Below are positions 43,145 to 52,689 of a stretch of DNA of 64,000 bases, in pieces. The first letter of the stretch is position 1, and every line of letters begins with the position of its first letter. The translations under genes were made by a program, and so were the position numbers. The stretch lies in assembly GCA_035192965.1 (NCBI GenBank), contig CP136571.1, positions 2,252,501-2,316,500 on the forward strand, read 5' to 3'. Below the pieces are notes generated by a model, which saw only the letters and a program-made list of their open reading frames with translations, had not been told where the DNA came from and made no database searches. The DNA comes from Fuscovulum sp. GTDB lineage: Bacteria > Pseudomonadota > Alphaproteobacteria > Rhodobacterales > Rhodobacteraceae.

Positions 43145-43774
43145 TCAGCCCCCCGACCAGACCAGAACCGGGCCACTATCGGCCCCCGCCGGACGATCCG
43201 GGGGCCGTTCTTGCGGCTGTCGCGGATCGTACAAGGCGGTCAGCGGCACGCCCAGCACCCGTTCGATCCGGAACCGGCGCGGCGGCAGGATCGGCGGGCC
43301 GTCAAGATCAAGGCAGCCGATCAGCGTGACGCCTTCGGACGCGACAGCCGCCAGCGGCAGCAGCGTCAGCCGCGCCGTCAGCGGCGGCCGGGTCAGCCCG
43401 CGTTCCGAATAAAGGCCCATCTCTAGCGTGCGCTTGCCCGCAAAGGCCATCTCCAGCGCGCCCAGCAACTGATCGCGCATCCCGATTTCGAACAAGGCGG
43501 ATAGGGGCCGCCCGGTCAGGTCCTGCCCATGCACCGCATTCACAGCCGTCCCGGCATAGCGCAGCAGGACCGCGCCACCGGGCCTGCGTTCGGCCATCAG
43601 CACGTGGTCCAGCATCCCGGCAATGGCGCGCGGGGTGATTGCGTCGCGCCGGGGCAGGGCAGTGCCCTGCCGCAGGCTGTGCCAATGGCGTTTCAGCAGG
43701 CCCGAAGGTGCTGCCTGCGCGGTGCCCCCCTGCCAGCCCTGAAACCCTGTCCGCCCGCCTGCCATGTCCATCAT
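43145..43774 (-). CDS. PAS-domain (PAS_5-like) protein
   Basis: A 209-aa soluble protein with one PAS-like fold (about 40-165): LPRRDAITPRAIAGMLDHVLM, then LRYAGTAVNAVHGQDLTGRPL and LFEIGMRDQLLGAL. This pattern is the PAS_5 family seen in many alphaproteobacteria. No output domain follows, so it may work through a partner. Several ATGs are possible (43774, 43771, 43765); 43774 has AGAAGG upstream. It is divergent from yicC by 188 nt, where I see nothing else. Confidence 0.75.
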   Translation of the reverse strand: MMDMAGGRTGFQGWQGGTAQAAPSGLLKRHWHSLRQGTALPRRDAITPRAIAGMLDHVLMAERRPGGAVLLRYAGTAVNAVHGQDLTGRPLSALFEIGMRDQLLGALEMAFAGKRTLEMGLYSERGLTRPPLTARLTLLPLAAVASEGVTLIGCLDLDGPPILPPRRFRIERVLGVPLTALYDPRQPQERPPDRPAGADSGPVLVWSGG

Positions 43775-43962
43775 GCCTTCTGCCTGCGCCCTGCTTGGCC
43801 GCGCTGCCTGTTGTCGGGCTTGCGCCCCTCTGTTAGGCCCAATAACGGACGCTGCAACCGCTGGATTAGCCCCGCCCGCCAATCTATGGCGGAAAGGTGC
43901 CGGGCCGCAGTGAAAGATGAACAAAGGGTTAACCGCGCCCGGGGGCGCACTTGGGGGCACGC

Positions 43963-44862
43963 ATGACCATTTCGATGACCGGTTTCGCCGCCCGCAAAGG
44001 GCAGGGCGCGGGCCATGGCTGGGCCTGGGATCTGCGGTCGGTCAACGGCAAGGGGCTGGATTTGCGCCTGCGCGTCCCGGATTGGATCGACGGGCTGGAG
44101 GCGGCGCTGCGCACCGAATTGGGCCGCGCGCTGGGGCGGGGGAATGTGTCCCTGTCGCTGAAGGTCGCGCGGGATGGCGCGACCGAGGGCGAGGCCGCGC
44201 TGCGCGTGAACCCCACCGTTCTGGGTGCCGTCCTGCGCGCCCTGGGCGAGGTGGAGGCAGCCGCAATGGACGCAGGTGTCACGCTGGCGCAGGCGACTGC
44301 CGCCGATGTGCTGGCCGTGCGCGGCGTGCTGGACATGTCCAGCGCGGATGAGGACACCGCCCCCCTGCGCGCCGCCATTCTGGCCGACCTGCCCGCGCTG
44401 CTGGCCGATTTCAACGCCATGCGCGCCGCCGAAGGCACGGCGTTGAACGGCGTGATTGCGGCGCAGCTTGACCGGATCGACAGCCTGACCCGCGCCGCAA
44501 CAACCGAGGCCGAGGCCCGCCGCGACGCCACCGCCAGCGCGCTGCGCGACGCGCTGGCAAAGGTGATCGCCAATGCCGACGGGGTGGATGAAGCACGCCT
44601 GACGCAGGAACTCGCCCTGATCGCAGTGAAGAATGACGTCACCGAAGAGTTGGACCGTCTGACCGCCCATGTCGGCGCCGCCCGCGACCTGCTGGCGGAA
44701 CCCGGCCCGGTGGGGCGCAAGTTTGATTTCCTGATGCAGGAATTCATGCGTGAGGCGAACACGCTCTGCTCCAAGGCGCAGGCGCTGACGCTCACCCGGA
44801 TCGGGCTTGACCTGAAAACGGTCATAGATCAGATGCGCGAACAGGTTCAGAACGTGGAATGA
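43963..44862 (+). CDS. YicC family endoribonuclease
   Basis: A 299-aa YicC. The N-terminal motif [13 protein letters not shown], the middle [13 protein letters not shown], and the C-terminal [23 protein letters not shown] are hallmarks. YicC acts as an RNase that aids sRNA turnover (RyhB in E. coli); the general role may be shared. ATG 43963 gives the family N terminus. It overlaps gmk by 4 nt, and the order yicC-gmk is common. Confidence 0.92.
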   Translation: MTISMTGFAARKGQGAGHGWAWDLRSVNGKGLDLRLRVPDWIDGLEAALRTELGRALGRGNVSLSLKVARDGATEGEAALRVNPTVLGAVLRALGEVEAAAMDAGVTLAQATAADVLAVRGVLDMSSADEDTAPLRAAILADLPALLADFNAMRAAEGTALNGVIAAQLDRIDSLTRAATTEAEARRDATASALRDALAKVIANADGVDEARLTQELALIAVKNDVTEELDRLTAHVGAARDLLAEPGPVGRKFDFLMQEFMREANTLCSKAQALTLTRIGLDLKTVIDQMREQVQNVE

Positions 44863-45500
44863 CCATGGCGCGCAAGGGGCTTCTTCTTATCCTGTCCTCC
44901 CCCTCGGGTGCGGGCAAATCCACCCTGACGCGGATGCTGATGGGATGGGATGCGACGATGCGCTTTTCCGTATCCGCCACCACCCGCGCGCCCCGGCCCG
45001 GAGAACAGGACGGCCGCGAATATTTTTTTCGCACACGTGCCGAGTTCGAGGCGATGGTGGCCGATGGCCAGATGCTGGAACATGCCGAGGTGTTCGGAAA
45101 CCTCTACGGCACGCCGCGCGGCCCGGTCGAGGATGCCATGCGCGAAGGCCGCGACACGGTGTTCGACATTGATTGGCAGGGCGGCCAGCAGATCCGCAAT
45201 TCGGCCTTGGGGCGCGACGTGGTGTCGATCTTTGTTCTGCCCCCGTCCATTGCCGAGCTTGACCGTCGCCTGAATGACCGCGCGCAGGACAGCGCCGAGG
45301 TGATCGCCGGGCGCATGGCCAAAAGCCGCGATGAGATAAGCCATTGGGCGGAATACGATTATGTCCTGATCAATGATGATCTGGACGCCACTTTCGCCCA
45401 GTTGCAGACCATCCTGCAAACCGAACGGATGCGCCGCGACCGTCAGCCGGGACTGGCCGATTTCGTGCGCCAACTGAACCGAGAGTTTGACGCAAGATGA
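44859..45500 (+). CDS. gmk: Guanylate kinase
   Basis: A 213-aa GMP kinase. The P-loop [10 protein letters not shown] (about 13-22), the lid region [21 protein letters not shown], and [11 protein letters not shown] are present. It makes GDP from GMP, feeding nucleotide and ppGpp pools. The start at 44859 overlaps the yicC stop as ATGA; ATG 44865 (ARKGLLLI) is an alternative. Its own stop overlaps the next ATG by 4 nt. Confidence 0.95.
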   Translation: MTMARKGLLLILSSPSGAGKSTLTRMLMGWDATMRFSVSATTRAPRPGEQDGREYFFRTRAEFEAMVADGQMLEHAEVFGNLYGTPRGPVEDAMREGRDTVFDIDWQGGQQIRNSALGRDVVSIFVLPPSIAELDRRLNDRAQDSAEVIAGRMAKSRDEISHWAEYDYVLINDDLDATFAQLQTILQTERMRRDRQPGLADFVRQLNREFDAR

Positions 45501-46015
45501 TTTATGCGCTGGATGGGATCACACCTGACATCGCCGCTGATGCTTGGGTCGCGCCGGATGCTAACATCATCGGCAAGGTGGTGTTGGAGGCGGGAGCCTC
45601 GGTCTGGTTCGGGGCCACGCTGCGCGGCGACAATGAGGAAATCCGGGTCGGGCAGGGGTCCAACGTGCAGGAGAACTGCGTGCTGCACACCGATCTGGGA
45701 TCGCCCCTCGTGATTGGTGCGGATTGCACCATCGGCCATAAGGCCATGCTGCATGGCTGCGTCATCGGGGATGGCACGCTGATCGGGATGGGGGCCACCA
45801 TCCTGAACGGGGCAAAGATCGGCAAGGGCTGCCTGATCGGGGCCTGCGCGCTCATCACCGAAGGCAAGGAGATTCCCGACGGATCGCTGGTCATGGGTAG
45901 CCCAGGCAAGGTGGTGCGCATGTTGGACGATGCTGCGCGCGCGCGGCTGCTGGCATCCGCCGCCGGATACCGCGCCAATGCGCGGCGCTTTGGTGCGGGA
46001 CTGCGGGCGCTGTAG
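45497..46015 (+). CDS. Gamma-carbonic anhydrase-family protein
   Basis: A 172-aa left-handed beta-helix protein of hexapeptide repeats. Metal-ligand histidines of the family appear in [19 protein letters not shown] (His-x4-His). It belongs to the YrdA/CaiE-like group; activity as a carbonic anhydrase is not assured. It is coupled to gmk by ATGA. The stop TAG touches a hairpin of the triplet-centred family. Confidence 0.88.
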   Translation: MIYALDGITPDIAADAWVAPDANIIGKVVLEAGASVWFGATLRGDNEEIRVGQGSNVQENCVLHTDLGSPLVIGADCTIGHKAMLHGCVIGDGTLIGMGATILNGAKIGKGCLIGACALITEGKEIPDGSLVMGSPGKVVRMLDDAARARLLASAAGYRANARRFGAGLRAL

Positions 46016-46125
46016 CGAAATCTGGCGCAGATTTCGCGCCGATTTCTGACGCAGAAATCGGGCGTCAGGGGGGGGGCACGCGGAATTTGCGTCAAATTCC
46101 GCAACGATTTCTGTGTCAGAAATCG
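46016..46125. repeat. Four-hairpin inverted array after the carbonic anhydrase gene
   Basis: CGAAATCTG-GCG-CAGATTTCG (46016-46036); CGATTTCTG-ACG-CAGAAATCG (46040-46060); then GCGGAATTTG-CGT-CAAATTCCGC (46080-46102) and CGATTTCTG-TGT-CAGAAATCG (46105-46125). Left pair has centres GCG/ACG, right pair CGT/TGT, as at 7411-7560. The core has a run of nine G (46068-46076). The first hairpin starts at the stop codon. Confidence 0.85.
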
Positions 46126-46152
46126 TCTTCGCCGCGCGTTCCAAATCCGGTT

Positions 46153-46166
46153 GGAATATTCGTTCC
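46153..46166. promoter_or_regulatory. IolR operator upstream of iolR
   Basis: GGAA-TATTCG-TTCC, matching the GGAA-N6-TTCC site known for RpiR-type IolR of rhizobia. It lies 37 nt upstream of the iolR start and suggests autoregulation. Confidence 0.75.
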
Positions 46167-46203
46167 GCGATGCTAGCCTGCGCCCCACCAGCCGGGGACC
46201 TGC

Positions 46204-47013
46204 ATGACCGACGCCGCGCCGACCACGATCGACGAGTTTCGCAGCCGCCTTGCCGCGGTGACCGAAGGCCTGCCGAAACGCCTGCGCCAATGTGCCGATT
46301 ACATCGCCGCGAATACGGATCGCATCGCCGTTTCCACCGTGGCGGAACTGGCCACCGGGGCCGATGTGCCGCCTTCGGCCCTGATGCGGTTTTGCCAGAT
46401 CCTTGGTTTTTCCGGCTTTTCCGAAATGCAGAAACTGTTCCGCGAGGCCTATGCCCCGGGCTGGCCCGACTACACCACCCGCCTGCGCAACCTGAAAGAC
46501 AGTGGCGCAGGCAGCCCTTCGGCCCTGCTGGCCGAGTTCGTCGAGGCCGGGCGGCTGTCGCTGGAGCAACTGGCGAAATCCACAGATGAGGCCGCGCTTT
46601 CGCAGGCCGTCGCGCTGCTGGCGCGGGCAGATACGCTGCATGTCGTGGGTCTGCGCCGCGCCTATCCGGTGGCAAGCTATCTGACCTATGTGCTGGAAAA
46701 GCTGGCCGTGCCGTCAATCCTGCACGATCACGCCGGCCGGCTGGACCATCGCCATGCGCTGCGGCCCAATGATGCCTGCATCGCCATCACCTTCGCGCCC
46801 TATTCGGATGAGACCCTGTCGGTCGCGCAGGATGCGCGGGCGCGCGGTCTGCCGGTGGTGGGGATGACCGACCGCCTGACCAGCCCGGTCGCGCGCCTGT
46901 CTTCGGTTGTGCTGACCGTGCCCGAGGTGGATTTCGGTGCCTTCCGGTCGCTTTCCGCCACGCTGGCGCTGGCGCTGTCGCTGGCTGTTGCGGTGGGGTC
47001 GGCGCGGGGCTGA
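46204..47013 (+). CDS. iolR: RpiR-family inositol regulator IolR
   Basis: A 269-aa MurR/RpiR-type regulator. The N-terminal helix-turn-helix (about 1-80: VSTVAELATGADVPPSALMRFCQILGFSGFSEMQKLFR) is followed by a SIS sugar-isomerase-like sensing domain (about 120-260: TLHVVGLRRAYPVASYLTYVLEKL). In rhizobia and Brucella, IolR of this class represses iol genes and responds to an inositol intermediate. Assignment rests on family plus iolC next door and two GGAA-N6-TTCC sites. Start ATG 46204 is preceded by GGGGAC. The spacer to iolC holds the second operator. Confidence 0.9.
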   Translation: MTDAAPTTIDEFRSRLAAVTEGLPKRLRQCADYIAANTDRIAVSTVAELATGADVPPSALMRFCQILGFSGFSEMQKLFREAYAPGWPDYTTRLRNLKDSGAGSPSALLAEFVEAGRLSLEQLAKSTDEAALSQAVALLARADTLHVVGLRRAYPVASYLTYVLEKLAVPSILHDHAGRLDHRHALRPNDACIAITFAPYSDETLSVAQDARARGLPVVGMTDRLTSPVARLSSVVLTVPEVDFGAFRSLSATLALALSLAVAVGSARG

Positions 47014-47059
47014 TGGTCCTTCGTCAATCAGGCAAGAAAAACCTTCCCTCTGGCGCGCA

Positions 47060-47079
47060 TTTGGAATAAATATTCCAAA
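47060..47079. promoter_or_regulatory. IolR operator upstream of iolC
   Basis: TTTGGAATA-AA-TATTCCAAA, a perfect 9-bp inverted repeat that contains GGAA-N6-TTCC (47063-47076). It lies 54 nt upstream of the iolC GTG and likely overlaps the iolCDEB promoter. Confidence 0.8.
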
Positions 47080-47133
47080 AATGCAGATGCGGCGAATCCC
47101 GGTCACGCGGGGCCGCGTTGATAGGAGATTGCG

Positions 47134-49053
47134 GTGACGACAACTGATAAACCCCTGGATGTCATCACCATAGGCCGTGCCTCGGTCGATCTTTATGGCG
47201 CGCAGGTGGGCGGGCGTCTGGAAGACATGGGGTCATTCCAGAAATACATCGGGGGCAGCCCCACCAACATGGCCGCAGGCACCGCACGCCTTGGCCTGAA
47301 ATCCGCGCTGATCACCCGCGTCGGCGATGAACATATGGGCCGCTTCATCCGCGAAGAACTGGCGCGCGAAGGCGTGGATGTGCGGCGTGTAAAGACCGAT
47401 CCGGAACGCCTGACCGCGCTGGTCCTGCTGGGTATCCGCGATGACAAGCAATTCCCGCTGATCTTTTACCGCGAGAACTGCGCGGACATGGCGCTGTGCG
47501 AAGATGACATTGACGAAGGCTTTATCGCGCAATCCCGGTCTGTCGTCGCCACGGGCACCCACCTGTCGCATCCCCGCACGGCGGCGGCGGTGATCAAGGC
47601 GCTGGAACTGGCGCGCAAGCACGGGCTTCAAACCGCGCTGGACATCGACTATCGCCCCAATCTCTGGGGCCTTGCCGGGCATGGCGATGGCGAAAGCCGC
47701 TTCATCGAAAGCGCTGCCGTCACGGCCAAGCTGCAGGCGACGCTGCATTATTTCGATCTGATCGTCGGCACGGAAGAGGAATTCCACATCGCGGGCGGAA
47801 CCACCGACACCATCGCCGCCCTGCGCGCCGTGCGGGCGGTCAGCAAGGCCACGTTGGTCTGCAAGCGCGGGCCGATGGGGGCCGCAGCCTTTACCGGCGC
47901 GATCCCCGACTCTCTGGACGATGGCGAAACCGGCCCCGGCTTCCCGATTGAGGTGTTCAACGTGCTGGGCGCGGGCGACGGGTTCATGTCCGGCCTTCTG
48001 AAAGGCTGGCTGGATAACGAGCCTTGGCCCGTCGCGCTCAAATACGCCAATGCCTGCGGGGCCTTTGCCGTTTCGCGCCATGGCTGCACGCCTGCCTATC
48101 CCAGCTGGGAGGAGCTGCAATTCTTCTTGCAACGCGGCGTTGTCGAACGCGCGTTGCGCAAGGATGCCGCACTGGAGCAGGTGCATTGGGCGACCAACCG
48201 GCACAAGGATTGGTCCACGATGCGTGTCTTCGCTTTTGACCACCGCATGCAGCTGGAGGCGATGGAGGGGGCCACCCCCGCCAAGATCGGCGCGTTCAAG
48301 GAGCTGTGCCTGACCGCCGCGCTGCAGGTGGCGGATGGCCAGCCCGGCCATGGCATCCTGTGCGATTCCCGCCTGGGCCGCGACGCGCTTTATGCCGCTG
48401 CCGGAACCGGTCTGTGGATTGGGCGGCCGGTCGAATGGCCGGGATCGCGCCCCCTGACGCTGGAACCCGAGATTGGCCCTGATTTCGGCGGCCTGTCGGA
48501 ATGGCCACTGGAACATGTGGTCAAGGTGCTGTGCTTCTATCACCCCGATGACGATGCAGAGATGAAGGCGAAACAGGAGGATACCGTCCTGCGCCTGTTC
48601 CATGCCTGCCGCCGCAACCGTCTGGAAATGCTGCTGGAAATCATCCCGTCCAAGGTTGGGCCAGTGGATGACATGACATCAGCCCGCGTCATAAAGCGCT
48701 TCTATGACCTTGGTATCTATCCCGATTGGTGGAAGCTGGAACCCTTTGCGACAGATGCGGCTTGGTCGAACGCCTGTACCGCCATCACCACCCGCGATCC
48801 CCATGTCCGCGGCATTGTCGTGCTGGGCCTTGATGCGGCCGAAGATCAGCTTGCCGCCTCGCTGGCGCTGGCCGCGCGGCATGATCTCGTGAAAGGCTTC
48901 GCCGTGGGGCGCACCATATTCGCCGATGCCGCGCGTGGCTGGCTGGCTGGCACCATGACGGATCACGCGGCCATCACTCAGATGGCCGAACGCTATGCCC
49001 GCCTTTGCGCCATCTGGGACAAGGCCCGCGCCACAAAAGGACATGCCGCATGA
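47134..49053 (+). CDS. iolC: 5-dehydro-2-deoxygluconokinase fused to DUF2090 aldolase-like domain
   Basis: A 639-aa fusion. The N-terminal PfkB kinase (about 1-325) has IGRASVDLYG, GGSPTNMAAGTARLG and NVLGAGDGFMSGLL (near 278). It phosphorylates 2-deoxy-5-keto-gluconate. The C-terminal DUF2090 region (about 335-639: FAFDHRMQLEAMEG, DSRLGRDALY, CFYHPDD, FAVGRTIFADAARGWL) has an aldolase-like TIM-barrel pattern and likely supplies the IolJ step, cleaving the product to malonate semialdehyde and dihydroxyacetone phosphate. Start is GTG 47134 with AGGAGA upstream. It overlaps iolD by 4 nt. Confidence 0.93.
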   Translation: MTTTDKPLDVITIGRASVDLYGAQVGGRLEDMGSFQKYIGGSPTNMAAGTARLGLKSALITRVGDEHMGRFIREELAREGVDVRRVKTDPERLTALVLLGIRDDKQFPLIFYRENCADMALCEDDIDEGFIAQSRSVVATGTHLSHPRTAAAVIKALELARKHGLQTALDIDYRPNLWGLAGHGDGESRFIESAAVTAKLQATLHYFDLIVGTEEEFHIAGGTTDTIAALRAVRAVSKATLVCKRGPMGAAAFTGAIPDSLDDGETGPGFPIEVFNVLGAGDGFMSGLLKGWLDNEPWPVALKYANACGAFAVSRHGCTPAYPSWEELQFFLQRGVVERALRKDAALEQVHWATNRHKDWSTMRVFAFDHRMQLEAMEGATPAKIGAFKELCLTAALQVADGQPGHGILCDSRLGRDALYAAAGTGLWIGRPVEWPGSRPLTLEPEIGPDFGGLSEWPLEHVVKVLCFYHPDDDAEMKAKQEDTVLRLFHACRRNRLEMLLEIIPSKVGPVDDMTSARVIKRFYDLGIYPDWWKLEPFATDAAWSNACTAITTRDPHVRGIVVLGLDAAEDQLAASLALAARHDLVKGFAVGRTIFADAARGWLAGTMTDHAAITQMAERYARLCAIWDKARATKGHAA

Positions 49054-50879
49054 CCACGATCCGCCTTACCGCCGCACAAGCCATGATCCGCTGGCTTTCG
49101 GTCCAGCATACGGAAGATGGCAGCCGTTTCATCGAAGGCATCTGGGCCATCTTCGGCCATGGTAACGTGGCCGGCATCGGCGAGGCGCTGCATGGCGCCC
49201 GCGATGTGTTCCCCACCTGGCGTGGCCATAACGAACAGACCATGGCCCATGCCGCCATCGCCTATGCCAAGGCACACAAGCGGCGCAAGGCCATGGCGGT
49301 GACCACCTCTATCGGCCCCGGCGCGCTGAACGTGGTGACGGCCGCAGCACTTGCCCATGTGAACCGCCTGCCGCTTCTGATCATCCCCGGCGATGTCTTT
49401 GCCAATCGCGCGCCCGATCCCGTGCTGCAACAGGTGGAAGATTTCGGCGATGGCACCATCAGCGCCAATGATTGCTTCAAGCCCGTCAGCCGCTATTTCG
49501 ACCGCATCACCCGGCCGGAACAGATCATGACGGCACTGCCCCGCGCGCTGCGGGTGATGACGGACCCCGCCGAATGCGGCCCCGTGACGCTGGCCTTCTG
49601 TCAGGACGTGCAGGCCGAGGCATTCGACTACCCCGAGGCTTTCTTCACCCCCAAGGTCTGGCACATCCGCCGCCCCGAACCCGATGCGGGCGAATTGGCC
49701 GTGGCCATCGCGGCGCTGAAGGCGGCAAAATCGCCGGTCATCGTGGCAGGTGGCGGCGTGATATATTCACAGGCCGAGGAACGCTTGGCCGCCTTTGCCA
49801 CCGCCCATAACATCCCCGTGGTGGAAACGCAGGGTGGCAAATCTGCGCTGGCCCATGACCATGCGCTGAACTTCGGCCCGGTCGGCGTGACGGGGGCCTC
49901 ATCGGCCAATATCGTGTGCGAAAATGCCGATCTGGTGATCGGCCTTGGCACAAGGTTTCAGGATTTCACCACCGGGTCATGGTCGCTGTTCAAAAACCCC
50001 GCGCGGCGGATTCTGTCGATCAACGTGCAGCCGTTCGATGCGGCCAAGCACAACGCGCTGTCGCTTGTCGCGGATGCCCGCGTCGCGCTGGATGCGCTGG
50101 CGGCGGCGCTGGGAACCCAGCGCTTTGCCGCTCCGAATGCAAAGCTGAAGGCCGACTGGGCGCAGGCCACGGCGGCCGTCAAAGCCGCGCCCGAGGCCGG
50201 GAATGCCCTGCCAACGGATGCGCAGGTGATTGGCGCCGTGCAGCGCAGCGCAGGTCCTGCAACCGTGGTGATGGGGGCCGCAGGCACCATGCCGGGCGAG
50301 TTGCACAAGATCTGGGATGCGGCCGCGGGTGGCTATCACATGGAATACGGTTTCTCCTGCATGGGCTATGAAATCGCCGGGGCCATGGGCATCAAGATGG
50401 CGCGCCCTGCGGCGGATGTGATCTGCATGCTGGGTGACGGGTCCTACATGATGGCCAATAGCGAACTGGCCACCGCCGTGATGATGGGCATACCCTTTAC
50501 TGTCGTGGTGACCGACAATCGCGGCTATGGCTGTATCAACCGTTTGCAACAGGGCACGGGCGGCGCGCCGTTCAACAACCTTCTGGATGACAGCCACCAC
50601 GTGAACCCCAGCCATATCGACTTTGCCGCCCATGCAGGCGCAATGGGGGCAAAGGCGGTGAAGGTGGGCAGCATCGCCGAGCTTGAGGCCGCGCTGGCCG
50701 AAGCCAAAGGCGCCGCGATCCCGGTGGTGATCGTGATCGACACCGATCCCGCGCTCTCCACCGCCGCCGGCGGCACCTGGTGGGATGTGGCCGTGCCCGA
50801 AGTATCCACCCGTGCCGAGGTGCGCGCAGCCCGCGCGCGCTATGAAGAAAACACAAAGAAACAGTTGCTTGCAAACTGA
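49050..50879 (+). CDS. iolD: 3D-(3,5/4)-trihydroxycyclohexane-1,2-dione hydrolase
   Basis: A 609-aa thiamine-diphosphate enzyme that opens the inositol ring. N-terminal Pyr domain with [11 protein letters not shown] and the Glu of [12 protein letters not shown], middle domain, and C-terminal PP domain with the ThDP motif [36 protein letters not shown]. Length matches IolD. It is translationally coupled to iolC. Confidence 0.95.
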   Translation: MTTIRLTAAQAMIRWLSVQHTEDGSRFIEGIWAIFGHGNVAGIGEALHGARDVFPTWRGHNEQTMAHAAIAYAKAHKRRKAMAVTTSIGPGALNVVTAAALAHVNRLPLLIIPGDVFANRAPDPVLQQVEDFGDGTISANDCFKPVSRYFDRITRPEQIMTALPRALRVMTDPAECGPVTLAFCQDVQAEAFDYPEAFFTPKVWHIRRPEPDAGELAVAIAALKAAKSPVIVAGGGVIYSQAEERLAAFATAHNIPVVETQGGKSALAHDHALNFGPVGVTGASSANIVCENADLVIGLGTRFQDFTTGSWSLFKNPARRILSINVQPFDAAKHNALSLVADARVALDALAAALGTQRFAAPNAKLKADWAQATAAVKAAPEAGNALPTDAQVIGAVQRSAGPATVVMGAAGTMPGELHKIWDAAAGGYHMEYGFSCMGYEIAGAMGIKMARPAADVICMLGDGSYMMANSELATAVMMGIPFTVVVTDNRGYGCINRLQQGTGGAPFNNLLDDSHHVNPSHIDFAAHAGAMGAKAVKVGSIAELEAALAEAKGAAIPVVIVIDTDPALSTAAGGTWWDVAVPEVSTRAEVRAARARYEENTKKQLLAN

Positions 50880-50893
50880 AGCTGAGAAAACAC

Positions 50894-51790
50894 ATGATCC
50901 TTTTCGGAACCAATCCCATCGCCTGGGCAAATGACGACGACCGCAGCATCGGGGCCGATATCCCTACCGCGCGCATTCTGGATGAGGCAGGTCGTCAGAT
51001 CGGCTTTGACGGCATCGAAAATGGCCATCGCTGGCCGGACGATCCGGAAGAGTTGCGTGCAATGCTTGGCTCTTACGGGCTGAAGTTCATTTCCGGCTGG
51101 TATTCGACAGAGCTGCTGATCCGGTCGGTCGAAGATGAAATCGCCGCCGTTCAGCCGCATCTGGCCAAGCTGAAACACAATGGCTGCAAGGTTTGCATCG
51201 TTTGCGAAACCTCGAACGCCATTCATGGCGACGCGGCCAAGGCTGTGAATGATCGCCCGAAACTTTCTGCCAGCGAAATGAATGCCTTCGGCGCGAAACT
51301 TGAAGCCTTCGCCGCCTATCTTGCAGGGCAGGGCGTGACGCTGGTTTACCACCACCACATGGGCACCATTGTGGAAAGCCCGGAAGAGATTGACGCGCTG
51401 ATGGCCGCCACGGGGCCGCATACCCATCTGCTCTTCGACGCGGGCCATTGTGCCTTTGGCGGCGGCGATCCGGTGGCGGTGCTGACGAAACACATCGCCC
51501 GCGTGCGCCATTTCCATGCCAAGAACATCCGCCCCGCCGTGGTGGACAAGGTCCGCAAGGAAGGTTGGTCTTTCCTGAAGGGTGTGGTCGAAGGGGCCTT
51601 CACCGTGCCCGGCGATCAGGAAGGCGGTATCGATTTTGCGCCGCTGCTGAACATCCTTGGCAAGGCAGGCTATGACGGCTGGATCGTGATCGAGGCGGAA
51701 CAGAACCCGCAGGTCCGCAACCCGCTGCTCTATCAGACGCTCGGTCTGGCGACGTTGAAGCGGCTTTCGCGGGAAGCCGGTCTCATTTGA
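50894..51790 (+). CDS. iolE: Myo-inosose-2 dehydratase
   Basis: A 298-aa TIM-barrel of the xylose-isomerase-like (AP endonuclease 2) family. [19 protein letters not shown] N terminus ([13 protein letters not shown]), [17 protein letters not shown] and [12 protein letters not shown] give the metal ligands. It dehydrates 2-keto-myo-inositol. It is 14 nt after iolD. The gap to iolB (70 nt) is filled by a hairpin repeat. Confidence 0.95.
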   Translation: MILFGTNPIAWANDDDRSIGADIPTARILDEAGRQIGFDGIENGHRWPDDPEELRAMLGSYGLKFISGWYSTELLIRSVEDEIAAVQPHLAKLKHNGCKVCIVCETSNAIHGDAAKAVNDRPKLSASEMNAFGAKLEAFAAYLAGQGVTLVYHHHMGTIVESPEEIDALMAATGPHTHLLFDAGHCAFGGGDPVAVLTKHIARVRHFHAKNIRPAVVDKVRKEGWSFLKGVVEGAFTVPGDQEGGIDFAPLLNILGKAGYDGWIVIEAEQNPQVRNPLLYQTLGLATLKRLSREAGLI

Positions 51791-51802
51791 CATCCCGGCG
51801 CA

Positions 51803-51855
51803 GCGGGGGGCTGTCTGCCCCCCGCACCCCCCGAGGATATTTAGGAACGGATGAA
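51803..51855 (+). repeat. Hairpin + GAGGATATTT element inside the iol operon (copy 5)
   Basis: GCGGGGGGC (51803-51811), loop TGTCT, GCCCCCCGC (51817-51825), then ACCCCCCGAGGATATTT and AGGAACGGATGAAA. The hairpin core GGGGGCTGTCTGCCCCC is the same as in the 57464 copy. It lies in the iolE-iolB spacer and could act on iolB expression. Confidence 0.75.
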
Positions 51856-51860
51856 ACAGC

Positions 51861-52682
51861 ATGGCCGATCTTCTGCGCAAGCCTACGGGGACCAATGGCA
51901 AGGTTCATGACATCACGCCGGAAAGCGCGGGCTGGGGCTATGTGGGGTTCACCCTCTATCGCCTGACCCCCGGCCAATCGGCGGCCGAGGCGACGGGGGC
52001 GCGCGAGGCGATCCTTGTGCTGGTCGAAGGCAAGGCGCGGATCACAGCCGGCGGCGCAGACTTCGGCGAAATGGGCGACCGGATGGATGTGTTTGAAAAG
52101 ACCCCGCCGCACTGCCTTTATGTTCCGGGTGGCAGCGACTGGCAGGCCGTGGCTACCACGGATTGCACGCTGGCCATCTGCACCGCACCGGGCATGGGCA
52201 ATCATCCGGTGCAACGGCTTGGGCCGGAAGGCATCACGCTGACGCCACGCGGGCAAGGGGCCAATACGCGCCACATCAACAACATCGCCATGGAAGCGCG
52301 CGAAGTGGCCGACAGCCTGCTGGTGACCGAGGTGTTCACCCCCGCCGGCAACTGGTCCAGCTATCCCAGCCACCGGCATGATGAGGATGACTTCCCCCGC
52401 ATGACCTATCTGGAAGAGACTTATTACATGCGCCTCAATCCGGCGCAGGGTTTTGGCATCCAGCGTGTCTATACTGAGGATGGCAGTCTGGATGAAACCA
52501 TGGCGGTCAAGAACCACGACGTGACGCTGGTGCCAAAAGGGCATCATCCCTGTGGCGCGCCCTATGGCTATGAGATGTATTATCTGAACGTCATGGCAGG
52601 CCCGCGCCGCAATTGGCGGTTCCAGAACGATCCCGATCACGACTGGATCTATCGTCGCGACAACCCTGAGGCCGCGGTCTGA
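51861..52682 (+). CDS. iolB: 5-deoxy-glucuronate isomerase
   Basis: A 273-aa cupin-type isomerase. Motifs include GWGYVGFTLYRL, CLYVPGGSDW, and the metal-binding YPSHRHDEDDFPRMTYLEETYYMRL. It converts 5-deoxyglucuronate to 2-deoxy-5-keto-gluconate for IolC. It closes the iol run; iolA, iolG and a transporter are not in the window. It is convergent with the next gene, with only 7 nt between stops. Confidence 0.95.
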   Translation: MADLLRKPTGTNGKVHDITPESAGWGYVGFTLYRLTPGQSAAEATGAREAILVLVEGKARITAGGADFGEMGDRMDVFEKTPPHCLYVPGGSDWQAVATTDCTLAICTAPGMGNHPVQRLGPEGITLTPRGQGANTRHINNIAMEAREVADSLLVTEVFTPAGNWSSYPSHRHDEDDFPRMTYLEETYYMRLNPAQGFGIQRVYTEDGSLDETMAVKNHDVTLVPKGHHPCGAPYGYEMYYLNVMAGPRRNWRFQNDPDHDWIYRRDNPEAAV

Positions 52683-52689
52683 TCGAAAG

